From CAIRDP01 sp037134895 (lineage in GTDB: Bacteria; Bacteroidota; Bacteroidia; Bacteroidales; FEN-979), in NCBI GenBank assembly GCA_037134895.1, contig JBAXLI010000002.1, positions 120,916 to 184,915 of the forward strand: a stretch of 64,000 nucleotides of DNA, read 5' to 3'. The translations under genes and the position numbers were made by a program. The notes beneath the pieces are model-generated. The model made no database searches and was not told the origin of the DNA. It worked only from the letters and a program-made list of their open reading frames with translations. This document shows positions 9,165 through 19,200 of the stretch, in pieces. Within the stretch, counting starts at the first letter, position 1. Each line of letters opens with the position of its first letter.

Positions 9165-9479
9165 TTATTTTTCCTTGTTTGCGGATGTGTCAATGACGAG
9201 GTAAAGGTCTTCGTTGTCTTTTTTCATCAGGTATTTCTCCCTGGCAAACCGTTCAAGCTCAGTTGAATCGGTCAGCAGCCTTCTCGTCAGGGTAGAATCC
9301 CTGCGAATTTCCTCGAGGTAAAACCGCTTTTCCTGGTGAAGGTCGTCGAGCTTGTCACGCAGTTTGGCCCGGGTGAACACATTATTACTGTCGAAAAACA
9401 CCATCCATGCAATGAATGCGACAGTAATAAGGAAGTACTTATTGATAAAGATCTTTAATATTTTTTTAAAATTCTCCAA
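9165..9479 (-). CDS. FtsB/DivIC-like septum formation initiator
   Basis: A 104-residue bitopic membrane protein. A short basic N-terminus is followed by one membrane helix (about 13-30, YFLITVAFIAWMVFF), then a coiled coil (about 38-75) and a short C-terminal domain with the family signature ERFAREKYLMKKDNEDLYLV. FtsB/DivIC proteins link FtsL and FtsQ in the divisome. This is the last gene of the minus-strand run glyA-sixA-ppk1-ftsB, 42 bp after ppk1. Bacteroidota members are usually annotated only as septum formation initiator family, so FtsB versus DivIC is not settled. Confidence 0.88.
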   Translation of the reverse strand: MENFKKILKIFINKYFLITVAFIAWMVFFDSNNVFTRAKLRDKLDDLHQEKRFYLEEIRRDSTLTRRLLTDSTELERFAREKYLMKKDNEDLYLVIDTSANKEK

Positions 9480-9521
9480 TCTGTTTTTATTGAACAGAGA
9501 TAAGGAACGATCTTCCCGGTT

Positions 9522-11579
9522 TTATGAAAGTTTTGATTTGAGGTAATTGTAGAATTCGATCTGGGAACGGACTTTTGGTGCTCCGCCGTTTTTATAAACA
9601 TTCGCTTCCCGACCCGTGATTAATCTTGCTTTAACGTTATCCCGAAGTTCGATATCAAGCATATCCTGTAACTCCTTTTGCAGCTCCGGTTCTTCTACAG
9701 GGCAGGCAACCTCGACCCGGTTGTCGAAATTCCTGACCATCCAGTCGGCCGAAGTAATATAGTATAAAGGTTTCCCTCCATTGGTAAAAACCAGTACCCT
9801 GGCATGCTCAAGAAAGCGGTCTACAATACTGATACCTTCAATGTTTTCACTGACCCCTTCAATGCCGGGGAGCAAAACACAGATACCCCTGATGATCAGC
9901 TTTACCTTGACACCTGCCTCACTTGCCCTGTATAGTTTCCTGACAATGGTTTCATCAACCAGGCTGTTAAGCTTGATGACCACCCCTGCTTCTCTCCCGG
10001 CTTTCGCATTCTTGATCTCCTTATTGAGAAGTTTAATGAAGAAATTACGCATTGAAAAAGGAGAAAGGACCAGCTTGTCAAATTTAAAAGGCTTGAGGCT
10101 GGCCTCCATCATATGAAAGGCATTTACCACATCGTGGCAGATGTCCTGTTTTGCAGTAAGGAGGCTGATGTCGGCGTAGATCTTTGCTGTATCCTCGTTA
10201 AAGTTCCCGGTACCTATGAGGGAATAAAAGAAATCTTTATTGCTTTCTTTACGGCGGATGAGGATAAGTTTGCTGTGAACCTTGAACCCGGGGATCCCCT
10301 GGATAACTTTCACTCCTTCATCCCTCAGCCTTTCTGTCCAGTAAATGTTGGCTTCCTCGTCAAACCTGGCCTGGAGTTCCATAAATACAGTCACATATTT
10401 CCCGTTACGGGCAGCGTTGATGAGTGCATTGATAACGCTTGAATTTTTTGCAGCCCTGTAAATGGTCATCTTGATCGAACGAACTTTCGGGTCAATAGAC
10501 GCTTCACGCAACAGGTCAATGATATACTGGAAACTCTGGTATGGGAAGTTCAGCATAATATCTTTCTCCTTGACGATCGAAAGCACTGAACGGTTTTCGA
10601 AAAGATCTTTATGCTTCAGAGGAGGCAAGGGAGAATACTGCAGTTCTTTATGCCCCAGATTGGGGAAGCCCATAAAATCCTTGAAATTATGATAGCGGCC
10701 TCCGCCCCTGGTCGGGTCGTTCTTGCCGATGTCGAGTCTTTTCTGCAGAATTTTAAGAAGGTCCTCCGGAATAGCTTTATCGAAAACGAACCTGACCGGA
10801 ACTCCCCTTTTTCGTTGCTTCAGGCTGTCGCTCACCACCTCAAGGAAACTCTTTGCGACGTCACTATCGAAATCAAGTTCCGCATCCCTGGTGATTTTTA
10901 TGGTATAAGCAGAGAAAGTGTCGTAGCCGAATATAGAAAAGATCTCTGAAAGGCAATACCGCACTACATCATCCAGCAGAATAACATAATGATTGTCATC
11001 GTTTGACGGAAGGATAAGGAACCGTGATACAGTACGCGTAGGCAATTCAATCAGGGCGTAATCGTCCTTGATTTTTTTGTCGCTGCGGCCAAGTTTCACG
11101 GCAAGGTAAATCGATTTATCGACAAGAGAAGAAATCTCCCTCAGGCTGCTTATCATAATCGGGAACAGGCCAACCCGAACCTGCTCCTGGAAATATTTCC
11201 TTACAAAACTGCCCTGTTCTTCATTCAACTCAGATTCGTCTACAATGAAGATCGTATGAGCCCTGAGCTCACTCACGATTTCCTCGTAGACTTTCATGAA
11301 CTCTTTTTCCTGGACCTGTACGATATCAAAGATCTCTTTCAGAACTTTTTTCGGGTTGACCGATGTGTCGTAAGGCAGGCTTTTTACCTTGAGCATGCGG
11401 TTAAGGGTAGCCACCCTGACCCTGAAGAATTCATCCCTGTTATTGGAAAAAATACCCAGGAATTTAAGGCGCTCAAACAGGGGATTACCTGGATCTGCAG
11501 CCTCCTGGAGCACCCGGCCGTTAAAATGAAGCCAGCTGATCTCCCGGTTCAATAAGGGTAATTTAGTCTTTCCCGACAT
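9522..11579 (-). CDS. ppk1: Polyphosphate kinase 1
   Basis: A 685-residue enzyme that polymerises the gamma-phosphate of ATP into polyphosphate. The N-terminal domain starts LLNREISWLHFNGRVLQEA, then comes the helical head domain and two phospholipase-D-like catalytic domains. The phosphorylated His is His435 in GFKVHSKLILI and the second catalytic His is His592 in FLEHARVLVF; both numbers coincide with E. coli PPK1. The GTGNFNEDTAKIYAD motif is intact. It lies 22 bp after sixA in a glyA-sixA-ppk1-ftsB run. It joins the window's phosphate theme with pstSCAB, but is 33 kb away from it and not linked. Confidence 0.96.
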   Translation of the reverse strand: MSGKTKLPLLNREISWLHFNGRVLQEAADPGNPLFERLKFLGIFSNNRDEFFRVRVATLNRMLKVKSLPYDTSVNPKKVLKEIFDIVQVQEKEFMKVYEEIVSELRAHTIFIVDESELNEEQGSFVRKYFQEQVRVGLFPIMISSLREISSLVDKSIYLAVKLGRSDKKIKDDYALIELPTRTVSRFLILPSNDDNHYVILLDDVVRYCLSEIFSIFGYDTFSAYTIKITRDAELDFDSDVAKSFLEVVSDSLKQRKRGVPVRFVFDKAIPEDLLKILQKRLDIGKNDPTRGGGRYHNFKDFMGFPNLGHKELQYSPLPPLKHKDLFENRSVLSIVKEKDIMLNFPYQSFQYIIDLLREASIDPKVRSIKMTIYRAAKNSSVINALINAARNGKYVTVFMELQARFDEEANIYWTERLRDEGVKVIQGIPGFKVHSKLILIRRKESNKDFFYSLIGTGNFNEDTAKIYADISLLTAKQDICHDVVNAFHMMEASLKPFKFDKLVLSPFSMRNFFIKLLNKEIKNAKAGREAGVVIKLNSLVDETIVRKLYRASEAGVKVKLIIRGICVLLPGIEGVSENIEGISIVDRFLEHARVLVFTNGGKPLYYITSADWMVRNFDNRVEVACPVEEPELQKELQDMLDIELRDNVKARLITGREANVYKNGGAPKVRSQIEFYNYLKSKLS

Positions 11580-11601
11580 ATCAGAATTTGCAGTTCACTT
11601 T

Positions 11602-12099
11602 TTATTTTTTAATCTCTTTGGGAGTAATATAAAACCTGGTTTCAGATCTTGCTCCGGGTATCTCTTCCCATTTTTCCGTTTGAAAGGTAAAACAGGTCAC
11701 GGCTGAAGTCGGCATGCCATCACTGCTTTCTTCAAGGAAAAGATTGGAAAGCTGGGTGATGAGCGGGTTGTGGCCAAAGATCATCAGTGACCTGGTTTCA
11801 TTGGGTGTGCTATAAATCAGATCAAGAATTCTGTCATAGGGCCCATCGTAAATCCTCCTGTCTTTAAGGATCTTCTTCTCAGGGTAACCGAGGCAGGCAG
11901 CCATGATCCTGGCTGTTTCATATGCCCTTACGGCCTGGCTTGAGATCATAAGCTCAACCGTCTCCCCGGTTTTGATTATATAGTCAGCCACCAGTTTTGT
12001 CCTTGTGACACCTGTCGGCAGAAGTGGACGCTGGTCATCAGGCAGACCGGCAGTTTCCCACGACGACTTGGCATGCCTTACCAGGTAAAGGGTTTTCAT
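11602..12099 (-). CDS. sixA: SixA-like phosphohistidine phosphatase
   Basis: A 165-residue single-domain histidine phosphatase. The N-terminal catalytic motif is LVRHAKSSWE (His9 would carry the phosphate), and the second catalytic His is in MIFGHNPLI. The compact domain without extra insertions fits the SixA branch, which removes phosphate from phosphohistidine in phosphorelay or phosphotransfer proteins. It lies 17 bp behind glyA and 22 bp before ppk1. Its real substrate in Bacteroidota is not established; the neighbouring ppk1, itself a histidine-phosphorylated enzyme, is only a suggestive partner. Confidence 0.85.
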   Translation of the reverse strand: MKTLYLVRHAKSSWETAGLPDDQRPLLPTGVTRTKLVADYIIKTGETVELMISSQAVRAYETARIMAACLGYPEKKILKDRRIYDGPYDRILDLIYSTPNETRSLMIFGHNPLITQLSNLFLEESSDGMPTSAVTCFTFQTEKWEEIPGARSETRFYITPKEIKK

Positions 12100-12116
12100 G
12101 AATCTTCAGTTAAAGA

Positions 12117-13397
12117 TCAATATGCAAACAAGGGATAGTCGGCCATCATTTCGTTAACCTTTTTCCTGACTTTCAGGATGAGGTCCGGGTTTTCAATTTC
12201 ACTGATCACTTCATCGATCATACCGACGATCAGCGGCATATGCTTTTCCTTAAGACCCCTGGTTGTGATTGCCGGAGTTCCCACTCTCAGCCCCGAAGTC
12301 TGGAAAGGTGACCTGCTGTCGAATGGCACCATGTTCTTATTCACAGTGATGTCGGCCTGTACCAGGGTATTCTCAACCTGCTTTCCGCTGATAGCTGGGA
12401 ATTTCTTCCTCAGGTCGATCAGCATCAGGTGGTTGTCGGTACCTCCCGAGATTACGTGATAACCCTTGTCAACAAAGGCTTTGGCCATAACGCTGGCGTT
12501 CTTTTTAACCTGGATCACGTAGTCCATGTACTCATCCGAAAGAGCTTCGAAGAACGATACGGCTTTGGATGCGATCACATGCTCGAGTGGACCGCCCTGC
12601 ACTCCGGGAAATACCGCTGAATCAAGGAGCTGTGAAAACATTTTTACTTCGCCTTTCGGGGTTGTAAGTCCCCATGGGTTCGGGAAATCCTTGCCCATCA
12701 GGATCATTCCACCCCTCGGGCCCCTCAGGGTCTTATGCGTGGTGGTTGTCACAACATGGCACCAGGGCATCGGGTCATTCAGAAGTCCTCTTGCAATAAG
12801 CCCTGCCGGATGTGCTATGTCGGCCATCAGAAGCGCTCCTATTTTATCGGCAATTGCACGCATCCTTTTATAATCCCAGTCACGGGAATATGCTGATGCC
12901 CCTGCAATGATCATCTTCGGCCTTACTTGTAAAGCCTGGGCTTCCATTTTATCATAATCGATGACACCGGTGCTCTGCTCAACCTGGTAACCAACGGCCT
13001 TGTAGAAAATACCCGAGGAGTTAACCGGGGAGCCGTGCGACAGGTGGCCGCCATGTGCAAGGTCAAGCCCCATGAAGGTGTCGCCGGGTTTCATTATGGT
13101 CATGAGAACCGCCATATTAGCCTGGGCACCCGAATGAGGCTGAACATTGGCCCATTCGGCATTGAACAGTGTTTTTGCACGATCGATAGCCAGCTGTTCT
13201 GATTCATCAACATTCTGGCAGCCGCCGTAATATCTTTTGCCCGGGTACCCTTCGGCATACTTGTTGGTGAGGCATGATCCCATGGCTTTTAATACCTGAT
13301 CGCTGACGAAATTTTCGGAAGCTATCAGCTCAAGACCGCTGCTCTGGCGGTGAAGCTCCTTTTTAATGATGTTAAAAAGTGCAGTATCTTTCTTCAT
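12117..13397 (-). CDS. glyA: Serine hydroxymethyltransferase
   Basis: A 426-residue PLP enzyme that interconverts serine and glycine with tetrahydrofolate, the main one-carbon entry point. Visible motifs are the N-terminal GLELIASENFVS, the tetrahydrofolate/PLP region NVQPHSGAQANMAV, DIAHPAGL, and the PLP-lysine motif VVTTTTHKTLRGPRGG with Lys222 forming the Schiff base. Length is normal. It heads the minus-strand run with sixA, ppk1 and the ftsB-like gene. A -7 box (TACTTTTG) lies about 50 bp upstream. Confidence 0.97.
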   Translation of the reverse strand: MKKDTALFNIIKKELHRQSSGLELIASENFVSDQVLKAMGSCLTNKYAEGYPGKRYYGGCQNVDESEQLAIDRAKTLFNAEWANVQPHSGAQANMAVLMTIMKPGDTFMGLDLAHGGHLSHGSPVNSSGIFYKAVGYQVEQSTGVIDYDKMEAQALQVRPKMIIAGASAYSRDWDYKRMRAIADKIGALLMADIAHPAGLIARGLLNDPMPWCHVVTTTTHKTLRGPRGGMILMGKDFPNPWGLTTPKGEVKMFSQLLDSAVFPGVQGGPLEHVIASKAVSFFEALSDEYMDYVIQVKKNASVMAKAFVDKGYHVISGGTDNHLMLIDLRKKFPAISGKQVENTLVQADITVNKNMVPFDSRSPFQTSGLRVGTPAITTRGLKEKHMPLIVGMIDEVISEIENPDLILKVRKKVNEMMADYPLFAY

Positions 13398-13446
13398 ACT
13401 TAAAAATTTTATGTTTCCCGAAGCGTTATGATTTAGCTATGAAATA

Positions 13447-13454
13447 CAAAAGTA
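13447..13454 (-). promoter_or_regulatory. Candidate -7 element of the glyA promoter
   Basis: On the minus strand the sequence is TACTTTTG, matching TAnnTTTG, about 50 bp before the glyA start. No good TTTG lies 19 bp further upstream, although a TTTG is present at 12 bp spacing. Confidence 0.4.
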
Positions 13455-13505
13455 TTAATTTTCCGGCAAATTGTTGACCTTTGCATGACATAAACGTGTC
13501 GCTTG

Positions 13506-13540
13506 TTACGTATCACGTTTCACGTACCATGTTTCACCTG
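13506..13540 (+). repeat. 7-bp-period word array upstream of the T9SS-sorted gene
   Basis: Five heptamers in strict 7-bp register: TTACGTA, TCACGTT, TCACGTA, CCATGTT and a degenerate TCACCTG. The array ends 8 bp before the ATG at 13549, so it occupies the leader of that gene. With the glyA -7 box it makes up most of the 151-bp gap. Confidence 0.65.
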
Positions 13541-13548
13541 AAATTACG

Positions 13549-14709
13549 ATGGCAAATCCCCGGCTGATAATCCTTCTCCTGTTTTTCCCGCTCTGGTCAG
13601 CGGCCCAGTTGAATGCAGGAGTGGATGATACCATCAACCCGGGAGTTCCGGTCACTCTAATGGCCACATACGGGATGCTTGGCAATGGAATCAATACCAC
13701 TGATGACGGGGTGGAGGGTCCGTTTCCGATTGGTTTTGAGTTTTCATTTTTCGGCACGAAATACACACAATTCTATATTGGGGCAAACGGATGGATAAGC
13801 TTCAGCCCGAATCCAAATGCCAAAGGGACCAGGCAGGCATTCAGTATTCCCAGCACAGCCGATTATAATCCCAAAAACTGTATTCTGGGGCCTTTTGTTG
13901 ACCTTAATCCGATTTCCGCAGGAAGCCCTTATATTTTTTACCTGAGCGTGGGAAAAGAGCCTGGTCGCAGCCTTATCGTAATGTGGTGCGAATGCCCGGT
14001 ATATAACTGCATGGATTCAACCGCAACTTTCCAGATCGTTCTGAATGAAGGGTCGAACACAATAGAAGATCATATAATGAGAAAGCCTTACTGCAGCTGG
14101 CTTGACAACAAGGCAACGCTCGGCGTTCAGAACAACAGCGGGTATGTGGGATTCGCCGTGCAGGGACATAATGCCACCTCCTGGACTGCCGTGAATTCTG
14201 CATGGAAGTATATCCCAACAACGGTCGACAGTTTCCAGATTGCACAGATACCCTATGACCTTAAACCGCTTACGCCGGGGAATAAGATAGTTTATAAGTG
14301 GTACCAGGGAGGCAGCGAGGTGGCTGAAGGTCAGTCGATGTTAGTAAGCCCGGGGGAAACGACGACCTATGTTGCTTATGCAAAGATATGCGCCGGTAAT
14401 GAGTTTTATGATACCGTCACTGTGTTTGTTCATCCAGTAATCCCAACCGCTTTTTCTCCTAATGGGGACGGCATTAACGATAAATTTAAGATCCTTGGAG
14501 TCCCACCCGAAAACATTACATTGTTTAACCTGCAGATCTTTGACCGCTGGGGCCAGATTGTCTTCGAAACAAACAACATTGAAGATGCATGGGATGGGAC
14601 ATACAAGGGACACAAATGTCCCGGGGAGGTTTACAACTGGATCATGTTTTACGAAACCGCAAAAAAAACGAGGATCTCAAACAAAGGACAGATCATGCTC
14701 ATCCGTTAA
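13549..14709 (+). CDS. Secreted protein with nidogen-like region and gliding-motility C-terminal (T9SS type B) sorting domain
   Basis: A 386-residue protein with a signal peptide (about 1-19, ending SAAQ). Residues about 25-215 resemble a nidogen/NIDO-type beta-sandwich (PIGFEFSFFGTKYTQFYIG, NGWISFSP, ILGPFVDLNP). A short PKD/Ig-like spacer follows. The last roughly 90 residues are a CHU_C/TIGR04131-type domain, with PTAFSPNGDGINDKFKI, LQIFDRWGQIVFE, DAWDGTYKG and a C-terminal GQIMLIR. This domain directs export by the type IX secretion system, with later surface attachment. Its stop overlaps the convergent hybrid kinase gene by 11 bp. Confidence 0.9.
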   Translation: MANPRLIILLLFFPLWSAAQLNAGVDDTINPGVPVTLMATYGMLGNGINTTDDGVEGPFPIGFEFSFFGTKYTQFYIGANGWISFSPNPNAKGTRQAFSIPSTADYNPKNCILGPFVDLNPISAGSPYIFYLSVGKEPGRSLIVMWCECPVYNCMDSTATFQIVLNEGSNTIEDHIMRKPYCSWLDNKATLGVQNNSGYVGFAVQGHNATSWTAVNSAWKYIPTTVDSFQIAQIPYDLKPLTPGNKIVYKWYQGGSEVAEGQSMLVSPGETTTYVAYAKICAGNEFYDTVTVFVHPVIPTAFSPNGDGINDKFKILGVPPENITLFNLQIFDRWGQIVFETNNIEDAWDGTYKGHKCPGEVYNWIMFYETAKKTRISNKGQIMLIR

Positions 14710-16267
14710 CCTTAATACCCAGCACCTGATGCAGGATCTCAGTCAGCTGGTCTTTATTGAAAGGCTTTGGAAGGTAATGATTTGCACCCTTCTTTAGAAT
14801 GGCTTCCTTTTCATGCTGCAGAGTATAGCCTGTGACGGCGATTATAGGGACTGATGCATAATCAGGGTTGGTGCGTATCTTTTCTATTGCCTCCCCTCCG
14901 TCCATCCCGGGCCCGAGGTTGATGTCCATGAGGATGCATTCATACCTGTTCATTTTTGTCAGCTCGATGGCAGAAAGTCCGTCTTTCGCAAAATCAAGTT
15001 TATAATCTTTTTTCAGGTACATCCTGACAAGATCAATATTTGCATCATTGTCTTCGACCAGGAGGATCAGGGGAGCTTCCACGCTGCTATCAGGCCTCTT
15101 CATATGCCGTTCACCAATGATCACCGGCTTTTCATCAGCACTTCCCTGTGCAAACAGGTCAGGGATGATCAGAGTGAATGTTGATCCTGACATAGGTTCG
15201 CTTTCTAGGTTGAGACGGTAATTGAGCAGAAGCGTGCTTTTTCTTGTAATGGACAGGCCGAGCCCGCTGCCTTCATATGGCCGGTTATAGCCTTCGCTGG
15301 CCTGCCTGAATTCCTCGAAGATCAGTTCCTGCTTCTCCCTGGGGATTCCAATTCCTGTGTCTCTTATGCTTAAAATGATGTCGGTGGATGGCTTTTCCAC
15401 CCTCTGAAGCTTAATGTCAATGCTGCCTTCACGGGTGAATTTGACAGCATTGTCAAGGATGTTCAGTATTGAAATATGTAAAAGATGCTCATCGGATTTA
15501 ATAAAAACTCCTTGTTCAATAGCACTGTTAAGACTCAGGTGTTTCTGCAATGCCATCTCCCTGATACTCTCCACAGCGTTCTCAAGAAGAACAGAGAGGT
15601 TAACATGAACAAGTTTCACTGAATATCCCGAATCAAGCTGTGCAAAAGTCACAATAGAATTCAAGGTTCTCATGAGCCTCAGGGCCGAAGTCAGGATATG
15701 TTTTGTCATCATCTTCTGGGATTCGTCACTGATCATCGAACTCAGCATCTCGGTAAACCCCAGGATTCCGTTCATGGGAGTGCGGAATTCATGGCTCATA
15801 TTGGCCAGCAGTGAGGACTTTACTCTGCTTGATTCTTCGGCGGCCAGTTTGGCAATGATCAGTTCTTTCTGAGCCTGCTTTTTATCAATTCTGACCTGCA
15901 TTTCTTCAAGTTCCCTGTTCACTGCCGGACCTAACCTGTTCAGGGCGCTTTTCATCATATAATCGTTTGCGCCTCCTTTCATGATGCTGACCGCAAGGTC
16001 TTCACCAACAGTTCCCGAAACAAGTATGAAAGGAATGTCGAGGTTCCTCGATTTGAAAAGTTTCAATGCCTCCTGGCCACTGAACCCCGGCATTGCATAA
16101 TCAGAAATAACTATATCCCAGCCGCCTTTATCCAACTCTGCTTCCATATCGGGTCTGGTCTTAACTCTTACATGCTCCACTTCAAACCCGTCTTTTTTCA
16201 ACTGCCTGATAACCAACAATGCGTCGGTTTCATCATCTTCAACAAGCAACAACCTGATCTTTGTCAT
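14699..16267 (-). CDS. Hybrid histidine kinase, REC-HisKA-HATPase-REC
   Basis: A 522-residue soluble signalling protein. The start was set at 16267 (MTKIRLLLVEDDETDALLV), 13 bp after the stop of the upstream sensor kinase; a longer frame would run into that gene. Domain order: receiver 1 (phospho-Asp in VISDYAMPGFSG), HisKA (LLANMSHEFRTPMNG), HATPase_c (N-box NILDNAVKF, G1 DTGIGIP, G2 GSGLGLSIT) and receiver 2 (phospho-Asp in ILMDINLGPGMDG). There is no membrane segment or sensor domain, so its input is probably phosphate on receiver 1 from the adjacent propeller kinase. No DNA-binding output is present. Confidence 0.92.
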   Translation of the reverse strand: MTKIRLLLVEDDETDALLVIRQLKKDGFEVEHVRVKTRPDMEAELDKGGWDIVISDYAMPGFSGQEALKLFKSRNLDIPFILVSGTVGEDLAVSIMKGGANDYMMKSALNRLGPAVNRELEEMQVRIDKKQAQKELIIAKLAAEESSRVKSSLLANMSHEFRTPMNGILGFTEMLSSMISDESQKMMTKHILTSALRLMRTLNSIVTFAQLDSGYSVKLVHVNLSVLLENAVESIREMALQKHLSLNSAIEQGVFIKSDEHLLHISILNILDNAVKFTREGSIDIKLQRVEKPSTDIILSIRDTGIGIPREKQELIFEEFRQASEGYNRPYEGSGLGLSITRKSTLLLNYRLNLESEPMSGSTFTLIIPDLFAQGSADEKPVIIGERHMKRPDSSVEAPLILLVEDNDANIDLVRMYLKKDYKLDFAKDGLSAIELTKMNRYECILMDINLGPGMDGGEAIEKIRTNPDYASVPIIAVTGYTLQHEKEAILKKGANHYLPKPFNKDQLTEILHQVLGIKVNG

Positions 16268-16280
16268 GCATCCGTTTCGT

Positions 16281-19200
16281 TTAAACGTGTGAATCCAATG
16301 TGAAATAAATACTTGTGCCCTCACCGGGAACGCTTTCGGCCCAGATCCTCCCTCCATGTTTCAGGATGATTCTTTTCACTGTTGCCAGGCCGATTCCCGT
16401 TCCGGTAAATTGGTCCTCGCTATGCAGCCTTTGGAATGGCGTAAAAAGTTTGTCGTAATAGGCCATGTCGAAACCCACACCGTTATCGCGGATCAGGTAA
16501 ACTGTCCTGCTATCCTTGGTAGTCCTGCTGAATTCAATCACGGCTTCCTTCTCTTTCCCGGAATATTTCCAGGCATTGTCAAAAAGGTTCTGAAAAACGA
16601 TCTTCAGCAGCTTTGGGTCGCAGTATTCCATAAGGCCTTCCTGGATCAGCAACCTGACTTTCCTTCCGGGGTTGATCTTTTTTATTTCCTGGTTGATCTC
16701 AATGGCAATATCGCTGATGTTGACCTGCATTTTATCAATATCATGCCTTACAATGCGTGAAAGTTTTAAAAGCTCGTCGATGAGCATGTTCATTGAGCCC
16801 GCACTGTCGGTTATCTTTTTAAGGAAATCCCGTTCGGTTTCATCAAGCTTCGAAAAATAATCCTCGATATATGCGCGGGTGATGCTGTCTATCCTTCTTA
16901 CCGGCCCTTTCAGGTCATGCGATACTGAGTATGAAAATGCCTCCAGCTCTTTGTTTGCCGCTTCAAGCTGGGCTGTACGGTCCCTGACTTTTTGTTCAAG
17001 CTGTTCATTTAGTTTCCGTATCTCTTCAGTGCGGGCTGTGACAAGTGCTTCCAGCTCCTTTCCCCGCAGATATTTTATACGGTAGTTGATGGCAAGGCTT
17101 ATTACGGAGAGGCCTGCAATCAAACATAAAATCATGAACCACCAGGTTTGATAAAAGAATGGCAGTATATGTATCCTGATACTTGCTGTGCCCGGAGATA
17201 ATTCCCCCAGGCTATTGAACACCTGAACCTCAAAAACGTAGTCACCCGGAGGTACATTCGTGTAATAAGCCGTCCTCCGTCCTCCAACTGTATCCCAGTC
17301 TTTGTCAAAGCCTTTCAGACGGTACCTGAAAGAAATCCGCTCGGGCAAATAATATGCAGGGGCAGTGTATTGTATTTCAAGCTTCATGGTTCCAGCTTCA
17401 AGCTCATAACTTTCCAGCCTTTTTGCATGAATGTTGTTTATATATACAGCTTCAATAAGAGGCCGGGGATCCAGCCTGGATTTTAAAGAGTTTTCGGGAT
17501 TTATAATTGCAACTCCGCTTGAGCTTGGGAACCACATCTGCCCGTTACTCAGCCTGCAAGCTCCGGGAAAAAGCCCCATATTCAGACCAGCCAGTCCGTT
17601 TGTCTTATCAAAATCAATGGACTGGTAAAACAGCTGATTGTTTGCGTCTTTCATCGATTTCTGAAGGACACCGAAATTGACAACCGTAAAGCCTGTTTCA
17701 CTGGCCAGCCAAATATGCCCCATGCGGTCCTCAAAAATATATCCGACAGTCGCACCGAACTTTTTCCTGATCGATGAATTGAATTTTCCGGTTTGCTGAT
17801 CGAAATGATATAGGCCGTCCTGCCCTGTGCCTATCCAGAGATTATTCAAAGAGTCAAGATGAAGGCAAAGGATCATGTTGTCCTGCAGGCCCTGTTTTTT
17901 TCCGTAAGCTTTGACCTTACCATCTTTTACACTTGCAAGTCCCCCGTCCTGGGTCCCGACCCACATCGTTCCCTGCCGGTCTTCGAGCAGACAAAAAATC
18001 TTATTGCTGGGTAATCCCTGGTCGGTTGTTAGCACAGTCGATATTTTGTCTTCTTTCAGGATGAAAATACCTTTTTCGGTGCCTACCCAGATACTGCCGT
18101 CTTTTGCAGCATACAAGGCATGAAAGTAAGTACAGTTCATCCCCTGTTTTTCACCGAAAAACAAGGTTGATTTTCCATCAAATTTTGCCAGGGTTTTCAT
18201 ACTGCCTGCCCAAAGATTATTTTTGCTGTCCAACGCAAGGGAAAAAACAGGGGTTTTAGGCAGCCCCGCTTTCAACCCGAAATTCCCGACAACATTATCT
18301 TTGATCCGGTCAATGCCTCCTTCGGCATTTCCCAGGTATATGCTTCCGTCGGCAGGCTGAATAATGGATGTTATACAATCAATTGACAGCCCGTTGGCTG
18401 AATTGAAAATCTGTACCGGTAATGTCCTTATCATCGCAAATCCTGACGCCATGGTGCCAGCCCATAAATTCCCTTCCCTGTCATTGAATACCGAAAGGAC
18501 AAGGTTTGATAACTTGGAATTCTTTGCGTTGATCCCTTCAGTTTTTCCGGTCTGGGTATTCAGTATTATAACACCCTGCCCTTCAGTACCAATGGCAAGA
18601 GTGTTTTTTCCATATCCGGTGATAGCTTTGATACAGCTGCGGAAAGTGCCAGGATCGTTCCATAAACTGATGATATTATCCTTCAGATAAAATAGCTGGC
18701 CATTTGCGCAGCCTATCCAGAGAATGCCTGAAGAATCAAAAAATAATCCGTTGATATTCAGATGGCTGATGATCTCTGACTGGGAGTATCTTTTAACTTC
18801 ATCATGTCCGATCATGCAGAGACCGTTATCGGTGCCTATCCACACTTCCTTGTTTTTGCCCTGACAAATCACGTTGATATTATTGTCACAAAGTCCTTCG
18901 GCAATAGAAAAGATTTTGGATGTTTTCGGGTTGTAGCGGATGATCCCGCTACCCGACAACCCTACCCAGATATTGTGATCGCAGTCTTCTGAAATGGCTG
19001 TGACATTTTTATTCATGAACACTTCTTCCGAAGCAAGCAGTCTCCATTGCTGGTTTTTATAAGCAAGGATCAATCCGTTGCTGAAACCGGCAAGCAGAGT
19101 GCTGTCGCTGGTGAGTAAAAGTGCAGCGCAGTCTTTGTATTTAAAGGGTCCATGTTCCTGATCCTCCATATGAGTAAACTGCAGTCCGTCAAACCTGTAT